Shown here: piece by piece, positions 24,994 to 35,964 of the stretch
Position numbering within the stretch: the stretch's first letter is position 1
Layout of the letters: each line of letters begins with the position of its first letter
DNA from: an uncultured Prevotellaceae bacterium
GTDB lineage: Bacteria; Bacteroidota; Bacteroidia; Bacteroidales; Muribaculaceae
Reading direction: 5' to 3'
Assembly (NCBI GenBank): GCA_900318645.1
Contig: ONLH01000031.1
Coordinates: 30,356-94,355, forward strand
DNA: 64,000 bases
Translations under genes and position numbers: made by a program
Notes under the pieces: generated by a model
The model's database searches: none
The model's input: only the letters and a program-made list of their open reading frames with translations
What the model was told of the DNA's origin: nothing

Positions 24994-27900
24994 ATGAAGA
25001 GATTAAGGATGTATTTTGCCTTGGCCATCATGATGTGTATGTGCCTGGGCGCTAATGCTCGGTCGAGTTATTACGATGACCCGGGCGGAGGATTGTACTA
25101 TGCCAATGTGTACATGGCTTGGTCGACCGATAACGAGTCTTACGGCTGGTGTACCGGTGACAGCGAGTATGATGCAATGGGCCGGTTCACAGGCTTCTCC
25201 AGCGAGAATGGAGGGAACTTCACGACTGACCGTCCCGGAATGATGATCAGGTTCCGTTACCATACCTCGCAGTCCAAGGACTTTAACTACAAGAGCACGG
25301 AGTATAAGGTCTATGCCTTGATGGCCGACGGAACTTCGATTCAGATCGGTCATAATAATGCAGGCTCAGTACGCTTGGAAAATGACAATACGGCCTACGC
25401 GGTGCTTGTGAGTCCTGGATTTGACGGTACTTGGGCGAGTTTCCGCATATTCCTGAATCAGAGGGCCATTGACCAAGGTATCAAAACGATTATGATTTCT
25501 GGAACGTCCTCCTATCATCAGGACAACTTTTTCACCAAGGACCGTGACATGAAGATCAGCTACTGGTATGAGAAAGATGTGCGCACCAACTACACCCGTG
25601 TGCCGGCACCAACCATCACATGGGACAAGCCTGGTGAGGTTCAGGTGCTTATGGACCATACCAGCATCCCCTTACCCGATGAGGACCAGTACTGGCGCAA
25701 CTTGGGTACGGGCAATCCGCAGCATCGCAACGGAATCGGCACCCTTGCAGGTGAGTACCAGTATAAGGGTATCTACAAAGTGACCGTGCTCGGCGTCGAT
25801 GATAGGGTTATCGTACCGACCCAGACGCTGGAATATGACGGCCATGACAAGAAAACTGTCGCCATCCAAGTTCCGATGGACAAGACCTTCAAGGTGACAG
25901 TGGAGCGCAGCACAGCAGCGAGAATGCGCATCAATTACTGGAATGGTGGAGGTGAAGAGTATGCTACCAATTGGACCATTACCGAGAATCTCGCGGGCAG
26001 TGAGACGACTACCACAACGTTCAATAATGACAAACTCAATGTGAGTGTCGATTTCAACCAGGTGACAGGCGATTTGCGCTTGGGATGGGACGATCAGGCC
26101 GACCCCAAAGAAGGTGATTTCCAGATCTATCGAACGACAGTGGATGAGAACGGCAACTTCAAGAGCAACCGCATGAAGTTGGGAACGACATCCCGCCAGT
26201 ATTACATTGACGGCCTGGAACAAGGTCTGGAATACGGCAAGCGATACCGTTACGAGGTCTTCCAACTCAAGCAGGTATGGAGTGATATCAACATTCCCAC
26301 CGATCCTGAACCCTTGACCATCCTTGATGCCTCCGAGGTTTGGGTAAGCACCACCCCTGTCATCCCGTTGACCCTTGTTCAGGACGCTACGGTTACCGAC
26401 AAGGTGAAGATTGATTGGGAATTTGGCGGCATACCCGCCAGTGACAATATGGTGAAGTTTGCTGTCAACCGCATCACCCCCGACGGCACCCTGGAAAACA
26501 ATTATGGTACTGTCGATGTTGACAGGCGGGCAGGTAAAGCCTCGTTTGAGGACACACGGCCTGCCAGCAATTGCGACATCTACCGCTACTTTGTCACGAC
26601 CGACCTGGTGGACAACAAGATTCATTATAGCAGCGACACCATCGCAGCCCATGTGCTTGACGGCAGTGTCGTCACCTCAGTGACAATCAGCAAGGGTGAC
26701 TTTAAAACGGGTGTGCGTCTCACGTGGAGAGCCAAGCAAGTGGGTACCCTGCCGACGACCTATGACGTGAAACGTCGTTTCATCGGCGATGATGAGTGGA
26801 TTACCATCTACACTACCCAGGGCACTGCGACAGAGTATGTCTATCTTGACGAATCTGCCGAGCCGGGCCGCTACTATGAATACCGCGTGACAGCCTATGG
26901 CGCTGACTGTGATGGCACCGGAAATATGGTTGTGAGCAACTATATCGAGGAGACGGGCTTCGGTCAGGCAACAGGTGTGATTGCTGGACGTGTGACCTTT
27001 GAGACCGGTACCGCTGTCCAGAATGTGCAAGTCATGCTGGACCGAACCAACGACGAGCAGTCAACGCGTGACCAATTCTATAGCCGCCGTATCTATCAAG
27101 GCGGTTTAGGCGTCATGTGGCAGCCCACATTGAACTATGCCCAGGGATTGATTGCTCCCGAGAAAGCCTTTACTGTGCAGATGTGGCTCAGTCCTGACCA
27201 GACCATCCGTAATGCTAGTGGCAGCACCGTCGATTATTCAAAGGTGTTGACGCTTGACGGTATCGGCGACCTGAGGCTTGTCCCGACAGAGACCAGTGGT
27301 CAATATCTGCTGCAGTGGCACATGGACAGCAACGAGGCACCACTCATCGTAGCACCCGACACGGTCTGTGCCGGCATCTTCAGCCATGTTACCCTGCGTC
27401 ACGATGGCGCCGGCAAATATGATATGATCCTGAATAACGAATCTGATGTGGTGAGTGCCCAGGTGAGCGGGGACTATGCGTTCACCGACCATAACGGCAA
27501 AGCAATCATCTACTTTGGCGGCGGTGACGAGGACAAGATTCATGGTTATAGCGGCTATATTGATGATGTGCGACTGTGGAGCAAGGCCTTGACCAATGAT
27601 GAGATTGCCCGAGACCGCAACCGCATCCTCAGTGGTCGTGAGGAGGGCTTGAAGCTCTACTATCCGTTTGACGAAGGCTTGACCCTGTACGCCTATGACA
27701 ATTCTTATACCAATGGCGCACCCAATGGCAACCATCCCATCATCAACCGCAACAGCCTTGCGTCAACGCTCATTCCCACCCATGACCAATTAAGCCTGTA
27801 TGGAATGACCAATGCCAATGGCGAGTACATTATCCGTGGTATCCCCTTCAGTGGCAGTGGAACGGGCTACACCGTTCGCCCCGTGTTGGGTGTTCACGAT

Positions 27901-30900
27901 TTCAGTCCTACAAGCCGCACGGGCTTCATCAGCGCCAATTCATTGTCACTCAACGGGTATGACTTCACCGATGTGTCAAGCTTCACTGTGAGTGGTACCA
28001 TCCGCTACTCCGGGACCACCGTTCCTGTCGACAGTGTCATGTTCTTTGTTGACGGAACCCCCTGCACGCGCGAGAACAAGACCATCTATAGTGATGCCAA
28101 TGGTGAATTCACCATTTCGGTGCCCATCGGTGAGCACTATATTGAGGTCAAGCGCAACGGTCACACCTTTGAGGGAGCGGGCCGATATCCGCAGCAGGAG
28201 GGAGAACGCTATGACTTCCGCAGTGAAACGCATCTTGATTTCTATGACAACACGCTGGTTAACTTCTCAGGTCGCGTCACTGGCGGTGCCGCCCAAGGCA
28301 GTGTTCCCCTGGGTTATGGCTATAGCCAGAATACCATCGGCAAGGCCACCATCAGACTCACCATGCTCGACCACCCGCAACGACGCATCAATGCCATCAA
28401 GCAGGAGACGGGCACCACTGTAGAATGGATAGACAATCCCGAGCGTGTCGATGTCCCCTCGGCTGCCGATGCCATCCACAGTACCTCATGGCGTGGGTTT
28501 AACGACCCCGATGAGGTGAAAGTGGTCTATATCACGACCGACTCCCTCACGGGCGAGTTCAGCGCCATGCTGCCGCCCCTGCGCTATGCAGTCGAGAGCG
28601 TGAAATTTGACAATAACCATGGCCTGGAGACCGATGAGGTGTTCCGCAACATTCCGGCCATCAACCTGACCAATCCGTTGGACAGCGTTCGTCCTGACAC
28701 CCTGTGGAATGAGTTACACACCACCTATCTGCCGCTCTACCGCTGCAACAAGAAACTGTTGTTGACCTATCGCAGCCAGCCCGTGTTTGATGTGATTCAG
28801 ATAGGTGCAGCAGCGGGTGCATTCGGCAGCGATACCATCATGGTGGGTGATGAAAACGATATTGCCTTGCCTATTTATCATGTTGACGAGGGCACAGGAA
28901 ACGTCAATTATCATTATGACTACCCGCTGTTCTTGCAGCACCGCAATTACCGCTACAAGATCAAACTCTATGAGCCATACCATAACTATGACCGTTTGGC
29001 AGAGGGTATCCTGTATCGGGACGTCATGGCCGACTCCATCATTTCCATCAATAACGAGATGGGCAACGGGGTGGCTGTCATGGCCAACGACACCACAATT
29101 GATGGGCGCACAATCTATGCGGGCACCATCATCGAAATGCAGGCTAACCAAATCCAATTGGACAACAAGGGCGAAGCCATCTATGAGTGGACTGCCGGTT
29201 TCCCCAATCTGACGGCGCCTTATGTACGTTCGATGAACATTGCCTCGGTCATCAATGGCAAATCGGTCAATTGGTTACCCAATTCGTTACAGGGTATTGT
29301 GCTGGGCGTTGTGCCCACAGGCAATAACTTCATTACCGCCGGTCCCAGTTATGTGGACATGGTATTGCGAGATCCCCCTGGTTCGGGTTCCAGCGCCACG
29401 TGGAGCGTTGATACCGTCAAGACAGCCTATACCACTAAGATCCATGGCTTGCATCAGGGTACTAATATCAAGTTCAAGTATTCGACGGGATTTGAGGTTA
29501 TCACTTCATTCGGCATTGGCGTGGCATCGGTCACTACCGCTAAAATCCTACATGATGAAATTGTTACTGGAGGCTATGAACTGTCTTCGGACTGGGACAA
29601 TACGAGATACACGACCTATACCAACTCCCACAGCGTTTCAACCTCCAGTGGAGGTGGTTATGTGGGCAGCGATGGTGATGTGTTTATCGGTTACTCCACC
29701 AACTACATCGTGGGAGCTGCCAACGAAGTCAATCTGATGCTGCAGGACGATGGAACCTATAAGTTGGGCAATGACCGCTGCATGAGCATGGGCGAGAAAT
29801 TCGGCACCCATTTCAATTATACGCAGAAGTATATTGAGAAAACCCTTATTCCCAACATCAAAGCCACACGCAACAGTAAGTTTACACACATCACCGACTT
29901 GAGCCAGATGGAGGAGAATCCCGTAGTGCCCACCTATTACACGCTCTTGACCGAGGATAATCCCAACTATGGACTGTCCAATGATGATGAGATGTGGGGC
30001 GACCAAGCCAATCCAACAACTGAAGGCCCGATGCCCAGCTACTACTTCCGCGCACCCAAAACCTATAATGGTTGCGATAGCGTGCGCTGGTTCAATGAGT
30101 CCATCAAACTATGGAGAGACCAGTTGGAACTCAACGAGAAGGACAAGGTCGAGGCGTTCCAGAATGAGAGCAAATATCTCAAGAGGAATGAGTCGTTCGA
30201 GTTCGGAGATGTGGTGAATGCATCGTCAATCACCGACAGTTTGCGTCGTAGCAATCAGACGTTGAAGGTAAAGTCAACCTTAGTTTGGAACTCATTGGGC
30301 GGCTTTAGCGCCAATGGCACCGGAGTATCCATTGAAAGCGCCATCAGTGCCGGGCACAATTATGTCAAGAACGATGTTGACGAGCAGAAGTTCAAGGAAG
30401 TATTCAGCTACAAATTCGACGACACAAATTCAGAAGAGGCTCACACGGTGGACATCTTTACCTCTCCTCGCAGTTGGGGACCGATTTTCCGTACACGAGC
30501 GGGTCAGACCCGATGCCCCTATGAGCCCGAGCAACGTACCAAGTACTATGAAGCGGGGCGCCACATCCTGAACTATGGCACGATGAAACTTGACAACCCC
30601 AAGATCAGCATGCCCCAGCGCAATATCACCGATATTCCCGCCGGTCATGATGCCAACATCGAGGTGTGGCTCACCAACGAGAGTGAGACACAATCCCAGT
30701 ACAATGTCATCAAACTGGCGATGGATCCTCTCAGCAATCCTAACGGGTTGGTTGTACTGTTCAACGGTCTGCCGCTGGCTCAAGGAAGCGAGATCTGGAT
30801 TCCTTACGGCCAGACGGTAAAATTGACGCTCACCATCCGTCAGAGCGACCCGTCGGTTCTTGACTATAACGATCTCAAGTTGCGGTTGATGAGCACCTGC

Positions 30901-33900
30901 CAGGCAAACAATGTCATGGACGAAGTTACCTTCAGTGCCCACTTTGTACCCGCAGCACCTGCTGTCACGCTGAATTTGAACAAGAATATCTTGAACTACA
31001 AGGCTTATAGGGACAATGATGGCATCGTGGCCACCATCAGCGACATTTATCGTCAGTTCACGGGCTTTAAGGGAATAAGGCTCAAGTACCGCTTCATCGG
31101 TGACGACAACTGGATTGTCGCCCACGATTGGGTGAACGGTGAACAGTATCTTGACGAAGGTGAAGAAACTGAATTCCAGAGCCTGATTCCTAGCGAGTCA
31201 CCCAATATCAACTACACCCTGCAGTTGCCCAATATCGACGGACGCTACTTGGTTGTCGCCGAGAGCTATTGCACTAATGGTGTGGTCAATGTCACCCCCG
31301 AACTCGAGATCATCCGCGACACCCGCGGTCCCAAGCTATTAGGCCAGGTGGAGCCCAATACCGGCATCTTTACGCCCGCCGATAATATCCACCTCCGCTT
31401 CAACGAGGACATCCGCGAGAGTTACCTCACCAAGGATGATAACTTCGTCATTACAGGTGTGCTCAACGACGCTCCTGTAGATCACGAGGTATCGCTCCAG
31501 CTCAACGGCAACGAGGTCAGCACCGAGGCTTATCTGCCAATCAATGATACAGACTTCTCGCTGAGCTTTTGGATGAAGCGCCAGTCGGGTGGAACAGTCC
31601 TCTGTCATGGTACCAACGACAACTTTATAGCCCTCAAGGTCACCGACGACGGGCATGCCATGCTCGACATGACGGGAGAACTGTTCACTTCAAGCGCGAC
31701 GATACCTGTTGACAAGTGGGTATTTGTCGGTATGACCTACAAGCATGGTGCTTCGCCGGTTATCAATGCATTCTATGCCATCGAGGATCAGGTAGAGCCC
31801 TTATTTGATAACATTATCGTGCCTTCCTATGTCGGTGAGGGTCGCGTGAGTGTAGGTGACGGCTTCCATGGCGCTATGCATCAGTTGTCCATCTGGAAGA
31901 AGCTGCTCACTCGTGAAGAGATTCTGGAAAACAAGATGAACAACATCCCGCCCTACACTCCAGGCATTATCAGTTACTGGAAGATGAATGAGGGACACGG
32001 CACTATCGTGAGAGACTATGCACGCAGCCGCAACATGATTATGGAAACCGAACAGTGGAATATCGACAATGTGAATCTGGCGGCACATCTCGACGGACAG
32101 ACCTCATTGAAGGCCGATATCTCTAGGATGGATTCACGCTCGACCGACAGCTATCTCATTGAGATGTGGTTCCGTGGTGAGCCTGACGCTAATCATGAGG
32201 CAACACTGTTCTCCATCGTCAATAACATCTGGTTGGGCTTCAATGAAGCCGGAGGCTTGGAAGTACGCACTTTCGGTCAGGGACCACAGTCTTCGCTCAT
32301 TTCCGAGGGCACCCGTTATCTCCTCAGTGATGTGAATTATAGTGACGGCTATTGGCACCACTTGGCATTCAACGTGCGACGTGGTTTGAGTACCATAGCC
32401 TATGTTGATGGCAAAGCTGTAAAGACCATGGCCGAGCAACTGATACCCGCTCCCCAGGGTGATTATCTTTACATCGGCTCGACGAAGCGTAAGGTGGACA
32501 CTGAGGAAGTGGATGCACGCTTCTTCAAGGGTGACATCGATGAGTTGCGCGTGTGGAGCATCGCTGCCGATGCCACAACGGTTACCAGCGGCCGATATGC
32601 TATGGTTGATACTGCCAAGGTTGTCGGTCTGGTGGGTTACTTCCCCATGCAGCGTGCACTGCTTGATGCGAATGGCAACATTATCCATGAGTTCTCTCTT
32701 GTGAACAAGATGCTGCCATCGACAGCCTTGACGCCCACTCATGCCACTCCTACTCAAGCGCTCACCGCTCCGGCGTTGAAGAGTGCTCCCGACGAGCAGA
32801 ACATCGACTTTGACTTCACGGCCAGCAATGACGAGATTTACATCACCCTGCGTGAACTGCCCTCGCGACTGCATGGCAATCAGATCAACGTCCGTGTGAA
32901 GAATGTGAAGGACAACTGCGATAACCTCAGCGAGAACATATCGTGGTGTGCTGTTGCCAACTATAACTCACTTGAATGGGAGGACGATGATATTCAGTTT
33001 GAAGTTGATCGCCTTAAAGAGTTCTCCTTCTTCGGCTGGATCAAGAACAATAGCAGTACCAGCACTTCCTTTGCCATCAGTGGTGCGCCCAGATGGGTAA
33101 AGGTTTCACCCGCCGAAGGAAGCATCGGAGTTAATAGCGATGCAAGAATCTCGTTCACTGTTGAGGCTGGTTCACCTGTTGGCAAGCATGATTTGGTCAT
33201 CTATGCCTGTGACGAGGACGGCATCTACACGCCCTTGCATGTGTCTCTCGACATCAAGGGTAATGAGCCCTCATGGAGCGTAGATATCAATAATTATGAG
33301 TCCACCATGAACGTGATAGGTCAGTTCTATCTCAATGACAAGATTGACCAGAACTCCAATACCAAGGTGGCTGCATTTATCAATGGAGAGTGCCGAGGTG
33401 TAGCCTCGCCTCGCCTCTTGACCTCACGTGGTGCCTACTTTGTAAACATGACCATCTATGGTACCGAAGAGTCGGTTGTTCCCGAGCCTATCGTATTCAA
33501 GATCTACAGTGGCGAGGATGGGGTTGTTTACAACAATGTGACCACTATCGTCGGTAGTTTGATAAGACCGCTCAATTTCCAGCCTAACGCGTTGATTGGT
33601 ACCTATGATGAACCGGTCAAGTGGATTGTGGATGACGAGATAGAGCAGACGATAGACTTCAAGAAAGGCTGGAACTGGATTTCGTTCTACGTTGATCCTT
33701 ATGTCAAACCCATGGGACCCGAGCAAGCCTTCGGTCATGATTGGGCCTATGAACGCATCAACAGCAAGAACGATGGCTTCAGCGTGTGTGACAGTACCGA
33801 GTGGATTGGTACACTGACTGAGCTCCATGCTGGTAATATGTATAAGGTGAGAGTCAACCGCGATGTGACAGCCCACATCCAGGGTACATACATTGACCCG

Positions 33901-34788
33901 TCGGTTACCAGCCAGCAGATTGTCAGCGGATGGAACTGGATTGGACCGTTCTCCATCTATAACCTGACGATTAGTGAGGCGTTTGCCGACTTGGATCCTG
34001 TCAAGGGAGACTACATCAAGAACAAGGAACGCATCTCCATCTATAATGGCCAATTCTGGGACGGTACGCTGACTGCCATTATTCCGGGCGAGGGATACTA
34101 TTACTTCAATAATGGTCCCGACAAGTCATTCCGTTATCCCAGTGGCAAGGGAACGGAGAATGCTCCCATGCGTCAATCTGGACAGGACCAGTGGTATCCG
34201 TTCACGCCGATGGATCACCACAACTTCAGCGACAACATGAATGTCATTGCCAAGGTTAAGTTTGGTGATACGCTTGTTGACACAGTTGCCATCGGTGCGT
34301 TTATTGAGAACCAGTGCCGCGGTGTCGTGCGCGCCATCAATGGCACTTACTACCTCACCGTGGCTGCCAATGCCGATGAGAGCGGCAATCAGGTTGACTT
34401 CCGCACGCTCATCAACGGTCAGGTATTAGTGGCCAATAATCCTGTCACCTTCACCAGTGACCGCCTGATTGGAGGCCTAGATGAGCCCTACATCATCAGC
34501 TTCGGTTCCAGCGGTGTGAATGATATGGCCATGATGCCCGCGTCAATACTTGTCGCTCCCACATTGACAAACGGTAACGTCAACGTCAAGGCGACAGTTC
34601 CCCTTGCCGACGTGAGAGTTTACTCCAGCGGCGGAGCCCTGATGAAACAGGTGAAGGCCAATGGTAGCCAGTCACTCACGATTGACTTGAGTGGCTATGC
34701 CAGCGGTGTTTACCTCGTTGAGGTGGTGACTGCCAGCGGTGAGCGTCATGTAGAGCGAGTCGTCCTCTCACCCACCGCAAACAACTGA
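24994..34788 (+). CDS. Giant surface protein with LamG and carboxypeptidase-regulatory domains and a type IX sorting tail
   Basis: A 3264-aa exported protein, the largest gene here. Signal peptide MKRLRMYFALAIMMCMCLGANA. Fibronectin-III-like segments occupy residues about 350-660. LamG/concanavalin-like domains lie at about 715-865 (KAFTVQMWLSPDQTI), 2165-2300 (DFSLSFWMKRQSGGTVL) and 2365-2520 (DSYLIEMWFRGEPD). Carboxypeptidase-regulatory modules lie around 660, 935 and 1000 (NANGEYIIRGIPF; DANGEFTISVPIG). Near the end are two copies of a module with NMNVI and ECRGV/QCRGV motifs, separated by GWNWISFY and GWNWIGPF repeats. The last ~85 residues are a type A type IX sorting domain (DVRVYSSGGALMKQVKANG; GYASGVYLVEVVTASGE). 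No enzyme domain is seen; adhesion to glycans or host or microbial surfaces is inferred. Confidence 0.85.
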   Translation: MKRLRMYFALAIMMCMCLGANARSSYYDDPGGGLYYANVYMAWSTDNESYGWCTGDSEYDAMGRFTGFSSENGGNFTTDRPGMMIRFRYHTSQSKDFNYKSTEYKVYALMADGTSIQIGHNNAGSVRLENDNTAYAVLVSPGFDGTWASFRIFLNQRAIDQGIKTIMISGTSSYHQDNFFTKDRDMKISYWYEKDVRTNYTRVPAPTITWDKPGEVQVLMDHTSIPLPDEDQYWRNLGTGNPQHRNGIGTLAGEYQYKGIYKVTVLGVDDRVIVPTQTLEYDGHDKKTVAIQVPMDKTFKVTVERSTAARMRINYWNGGGEEYATNWTITENLAGSETTTTTFNNDKLNVSVDFNQVTGDLRLGWDDQADPKEGDFQIYRTTVDENGNFKSNRMKLGTTSRQYYIDGLEQGLEYGKRYRYEVFQLKQVWSDINIPTDPEPLTILDASEVWVSTTPVIPLTLVQDATVTDKVKIDWEFGGIPASDNMVKFAVNRITPDGTLENNYGTVDVDRRAGKASFEDTRPASNCDIYRYFVTTDLVDNKIHYSSDTIAAHVLDGSVVTSVTISKGDFKTGVRLTWRAKQVGTLPTTYDVKRRFIGDDEWITIYTTQGTATEYVYLDESAEPGRYYEYRVTAYGADCDGTGNMVVSNYIEETGFGQATGVIAGRVTFETGTAVQNVQVMLDRTNDEQSTRDQFYSRRIYQGGLGVMWQPTLNYAQGLIAPEKAFTVQMWLSPDQTIRNASGSTVDYSKVLTLDGIGDLRLVPTETSGQYLLQWHMDSNEAPLIVAPDTVCAGIFSHVTLRHDGAGKYDMILNNESDVVSAQVSGDYAFTDHNGKAIIYFGGGDEDKIHGYSGYIDDVRLWSKALTNDEIARDRNRILSGREEGLKLYYPFDEGLTLYAYDNSYTNGAPNGNHPIINRNSLASTLIPTHDQLSLYGMTNANGEYIIRGIPFSGSGTGYTVRPVLGVHDFSPTSRTGFISANSLSLNGYDFTDVSSFTVSGTIRYSGTTVPVDSVMFFVDGTPCTRENKTIYSDANGEFTISVPIGEHYIEVKRNGHTFEGAGRYPQQEGERYDFRSETHLDFYDNTLVNFSGRVTGGAAQGSVPLGYGYSQNTIGKATIRLTMLDHPQRRINAIKQETGTTVEWIDNPERVDVPSAADAIHSTSWRGFNDPDEVKVVYITTDSLTGEFSAMLPPLRYAVESVKFDNNHGLETDEVFRNIPAINLTNPLDSVRPDTLWNELHTTYLPLYRCNKKLLLTYRSQPVFDVIQIGAAAGAFGSDTIMVGDENDIALPIYHVDEGTGNVNYHYDYPLFLQHRNYRYKIKLYEPYHNYDRLAEGILYRDVMADSIISINNEMGNGVAVMANDTTIDGRTIYAGTIIEMQANQIQLDNKGEAIYEWTAGFPNLTAPYVRSMNIASVINGKSVNWLPNSLQGIVLGVVPTGNNFITAGPSYVDMVLRDPPGSGSSATWSVDTVKTAYTTKIHGLHQGTNIKFKYSTGFEVITSFGIGVASVTTAKILHDEIVTGGYELSSDWDNTRYTTYTNSHSVSTSSGGGYVGSDGDVFIGYSTNYIVGAANEVNLMLQDDGTYKLGNDRCMSMGEKFGTHFNYTQKYIEKTLIPNIKATRNSKFTHITDLSQMEENPVVPTYYTLLTEDNPNYGLSNDDEMWGDQANPTTEGPMPSYYFRAPKTYNGCDSVRWFNESIKLWRDQLELNEKDKVEAFQNESKYLKRNESFEFGDVVNASSITDSLRRSNQTLKVKSTLVWNSLGGFSANGTGVSIESAISAGHNYVKNDVDEQKFKEVFSYKFDDTNSEEAHTVDIFTSPRSWGPIFRTRAGQTRCPYEPEQRTKYYEAGRHILNYGTMKLDNPKISMPQRNITDIPAGHDANIEVWLTNESETQSQYNVIKLAMDPLSNPNGLVVLFNGLPLAQGSEIWIPYGQTVKLTLTIRQSDPSVLDYNDLKLRLMSTCQANNVMDEVTFSAHFVPAAPAVTLNLNKNILNYKAYRDNDGIVATISDIYRQFTGFKGIRLKYRFIGDDNWIVAHDWVNGEQYLDEGEETEFQSLIPSESPNINYTLQLPNIDGRYLVVAESYCTNGVVNVTPELEIIRDTRGPKLLGQVEPNTGIFTPADNIHLRFNEDIRESYLTKDDNFVITGVLNDAPVDHEVSLQLNGNEVSTEAYLPINDTDFSLSFWMKRQSGGTVLCHGTNDNFIALKVTDDGHAMLDMTGELFTSSATIPVDKWVFVGMTYKHGASPVINAFYAIEDQVEPLFDNIIVPSYVGEGRVSVGDGFHGAMHQLSIWKKLLTREEILENKMNNIPPYTPGIISYWKMNEGHGTIVRDYARSRNMIMETEQWNIDNVNLAAHLDGQTSLKADISRMDSRSTDSYLIEMWFRGEPDANHEATLFSIVNNIWLGFNEAGGLEVRTFGQGPQSSLISEGTRYLLSDVNYSDGYWHHLAFNVRRGLSTIAYVDGKAVKTMAEQLIPAPQGDYLYIGSTKRKVDTEEVDARFFKGDIDELRVWSIAADATTVTSGRYAMVDTAKVVGLVGYFPMQRALLDANGNIIHEFSLVNKMLPSTALTPTHATPTQALTAPALKSAPDEQNIDFDFTASNDEIYITLRELPSRLHGNQINVRVKNVKDNCDNLSENISWCAVANYNSLEWEDDDIQFEVDRLKEFSFFGWIKNNSSTSTSFAISGAPRWVKVSPAEGSIGVNSDARISFTVEAGSPVGKHDLVIYACDEDGIYTPLHVSLDIKGNEPSWSVDINNYESTMNVIGQFYLNDKIDQNSNTKVAAFINGECRGVASPRLLTSRGAYFVNMTIYGTEESVVPEPIVFKIYSGEDGVVYNNVTTIVGSLIRPLNFQPNALIGTYDEPVKWIVDDEIEQTIDFKKGWNWISFYVDPYVKPMGPEQAFGHDWAYERINSKNDGFSVCDSTEWIGTLTELHAGNMYKVRVNRDVTAHIQGTYIDPSVTSQQIVSGWNWIGPFSIYNLTISEAFADLDPVKGDYIKNKERISIYNGQFWDGTLTAIIPGEGYYYFNNGPDKSFRYPSGKGTENAPMRQSGQDQWYPFTPMDHHNFSDNMNVIAKVKFGDTLVDTVAIGAFIENQCRGVVRAINGTYYLTVAANADESGNQVDFRTLINGQVLVANNPVTFTSDRLIGGLDEPYIISFGSSGVNDMAMMPASILVAPTLTNGNVNVKATVPLADVRVYSSGGALMKQVKANGSQSLTIDLSGYASGVYLVEVVTASGERHVERVVLSPTANN

Positions 34789-34817
34789 TAGAATCGTCCC
34801 ATTGGGGCGCAAATATG

Positions 34818-34852
34818 AACGAAGCGGCTGAGAATCCTCAGTCGCTTCGTTC
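34818..34852 (+). terminator. Hairpin after the giant protein gene
   Basis: GAACGAAGCG and CGCTTCGTTC with an inner CTGAG/CTCAG stem, 30 bases after the stop codon. Only a short T-rich tail follows. Confidence 0.65.
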
Positions 34853-34928
34853 GTTATCGTTGGTGACTACTGAAAGTCCAAAACCCCTTAGCTATGCCGA
34901 TAAACAAGGCTTGTGATTACGATTCTTT

Positions 34929-35963
34929 TCATTTGTTTTTGGTTGCCGTTACCCAGACGGGGTCTTCGCTCATCACTGGCTTGTTCACCGCCATCACACC
35001 CGATAGGTTGTGAGGCATGTAGGGCTCCTCTAGATAACGGATGTCGTCGGCAGTAAGCTTTACATCAAGCGACTTCACGGCCCCCTCGATGTGGTGCAGC
35101 TTGGTGGCTCCCACGATAGGCGACTCTACCTTGCTCAGTAACCATGCCAGTGCAATCTGCGTCATCTCCACGCCATAACGGTCGGCCAGTTCTACTACAC
35201 GCTCCACGATGAGGTTGTCCTGCTCGGCTGTAGCGTCGTACTTAAAGTGCATGAAGGCGTCCTTCTCCTGACGCAGGGAGGTCTCTCCTGGACGCTTGGC
35301 CAACTTGCCTGAGGCCAACGCACTGTAAGGGGTCTGTGCGATATTGTCCTCACGGCACAGCGGTTGCATTTCGCGTTCCTCCTCGCGCATGATCAGATTG
35401 TAGTGGTTCTGGACGCTGATGAACTTTGCCCAGCCATTCTTTTCGGCCAAAGCATTCATCTTCGCCAACTGGTAGGCATAGGCATTGGCGATGCCGATAT
35501 AGCGGGCCTTGCCTGAGCGTACAGCCTCGTTCATGCCCTCAAGAATCTCTTCGGCAGGCGTCTTATAGTCCCAGATGTGGTAGATATACAGGTCCACATA
35601 GTCCATCCCCAAGTGTTGTAGGCTGCTGTCGATATTATTCAGCACATGCTGGCGGCCATTGATGCCAGTAGCAATCTCCTCGTCGGTACGCGGCAGGAAT
35701 TTGGTGGCGACAACCACATCCTCACGCTTCGCCATATCGCGCAAAGCTTTTCCGACATACTGCTCGGACGTGCCCAGCTGGTAGGCGATGGCCGTGTCAA
35801 AGAAGTTCACGCCCAAGTCGAGAGCTCGGCGGATAATCTCCCTTGTCGGTTCCTCGCCGACGGTCCATGAGTGCTGGCCGATGGTCGGATCGCCGAAGCC
35901 CATGCAGCCCAAGCAGATGCGCGATACGCGCAAGTCAGAATTTCCCAGTTTTACGTATTCCAT
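34929..35963 (-). CDS. Aldo/keto reductase (NADPH-dependent), operon gene 4
   Basis: A 344-aa cytoplasmic TIM-barrel oxidoreductase of the AKR superfamily. The tetrad is visible: Asp and Tyr in FFDTAIAYQLGTSEQYVG, Lys in VVATKFLPR, and His in DLYIYHIWDYKTP. The cofactor-binding end VGATKLHHIEGAVKSLDVKL is typical. It begins 1 base past the stop of the cupin-ABM gene, so the operon is tightly coupled. The substrate cannot be named; AKRs reduce aldehydes and ketones. Confidence 0.92.
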   Translation of the reverse strand: MEYVKLGNSDLRVSRICLGCMGFGDPTIGQHSWTVGEEPTREIIRRALDLGVNFFDTAIAYQLGTSEQYVGKALRDMAKREDVVVATKFLPRTDEEIATGINGRQHVLNNIDSSLQHLGMDYVDLYIYHIWDYKTPAEEILEGMNEAVRSGKARYIGIANAYAYQLAKMNALAEKNGWAKFISVQNHYNLIMREEEREMQPLCREDNIAQTPYSALASGKLAKRPGETSLRQEKDAFMHFKYDATAEQDNLIVERVVELADRYGVEMTQIALAWLLSKVESPIVGATKLHHIEGAVKSLDVKLTADDIRYLEEPYMPHNLSGVMAVNKPVMSEDPVWVTATKNK

Positions 35964-35964
35964 A

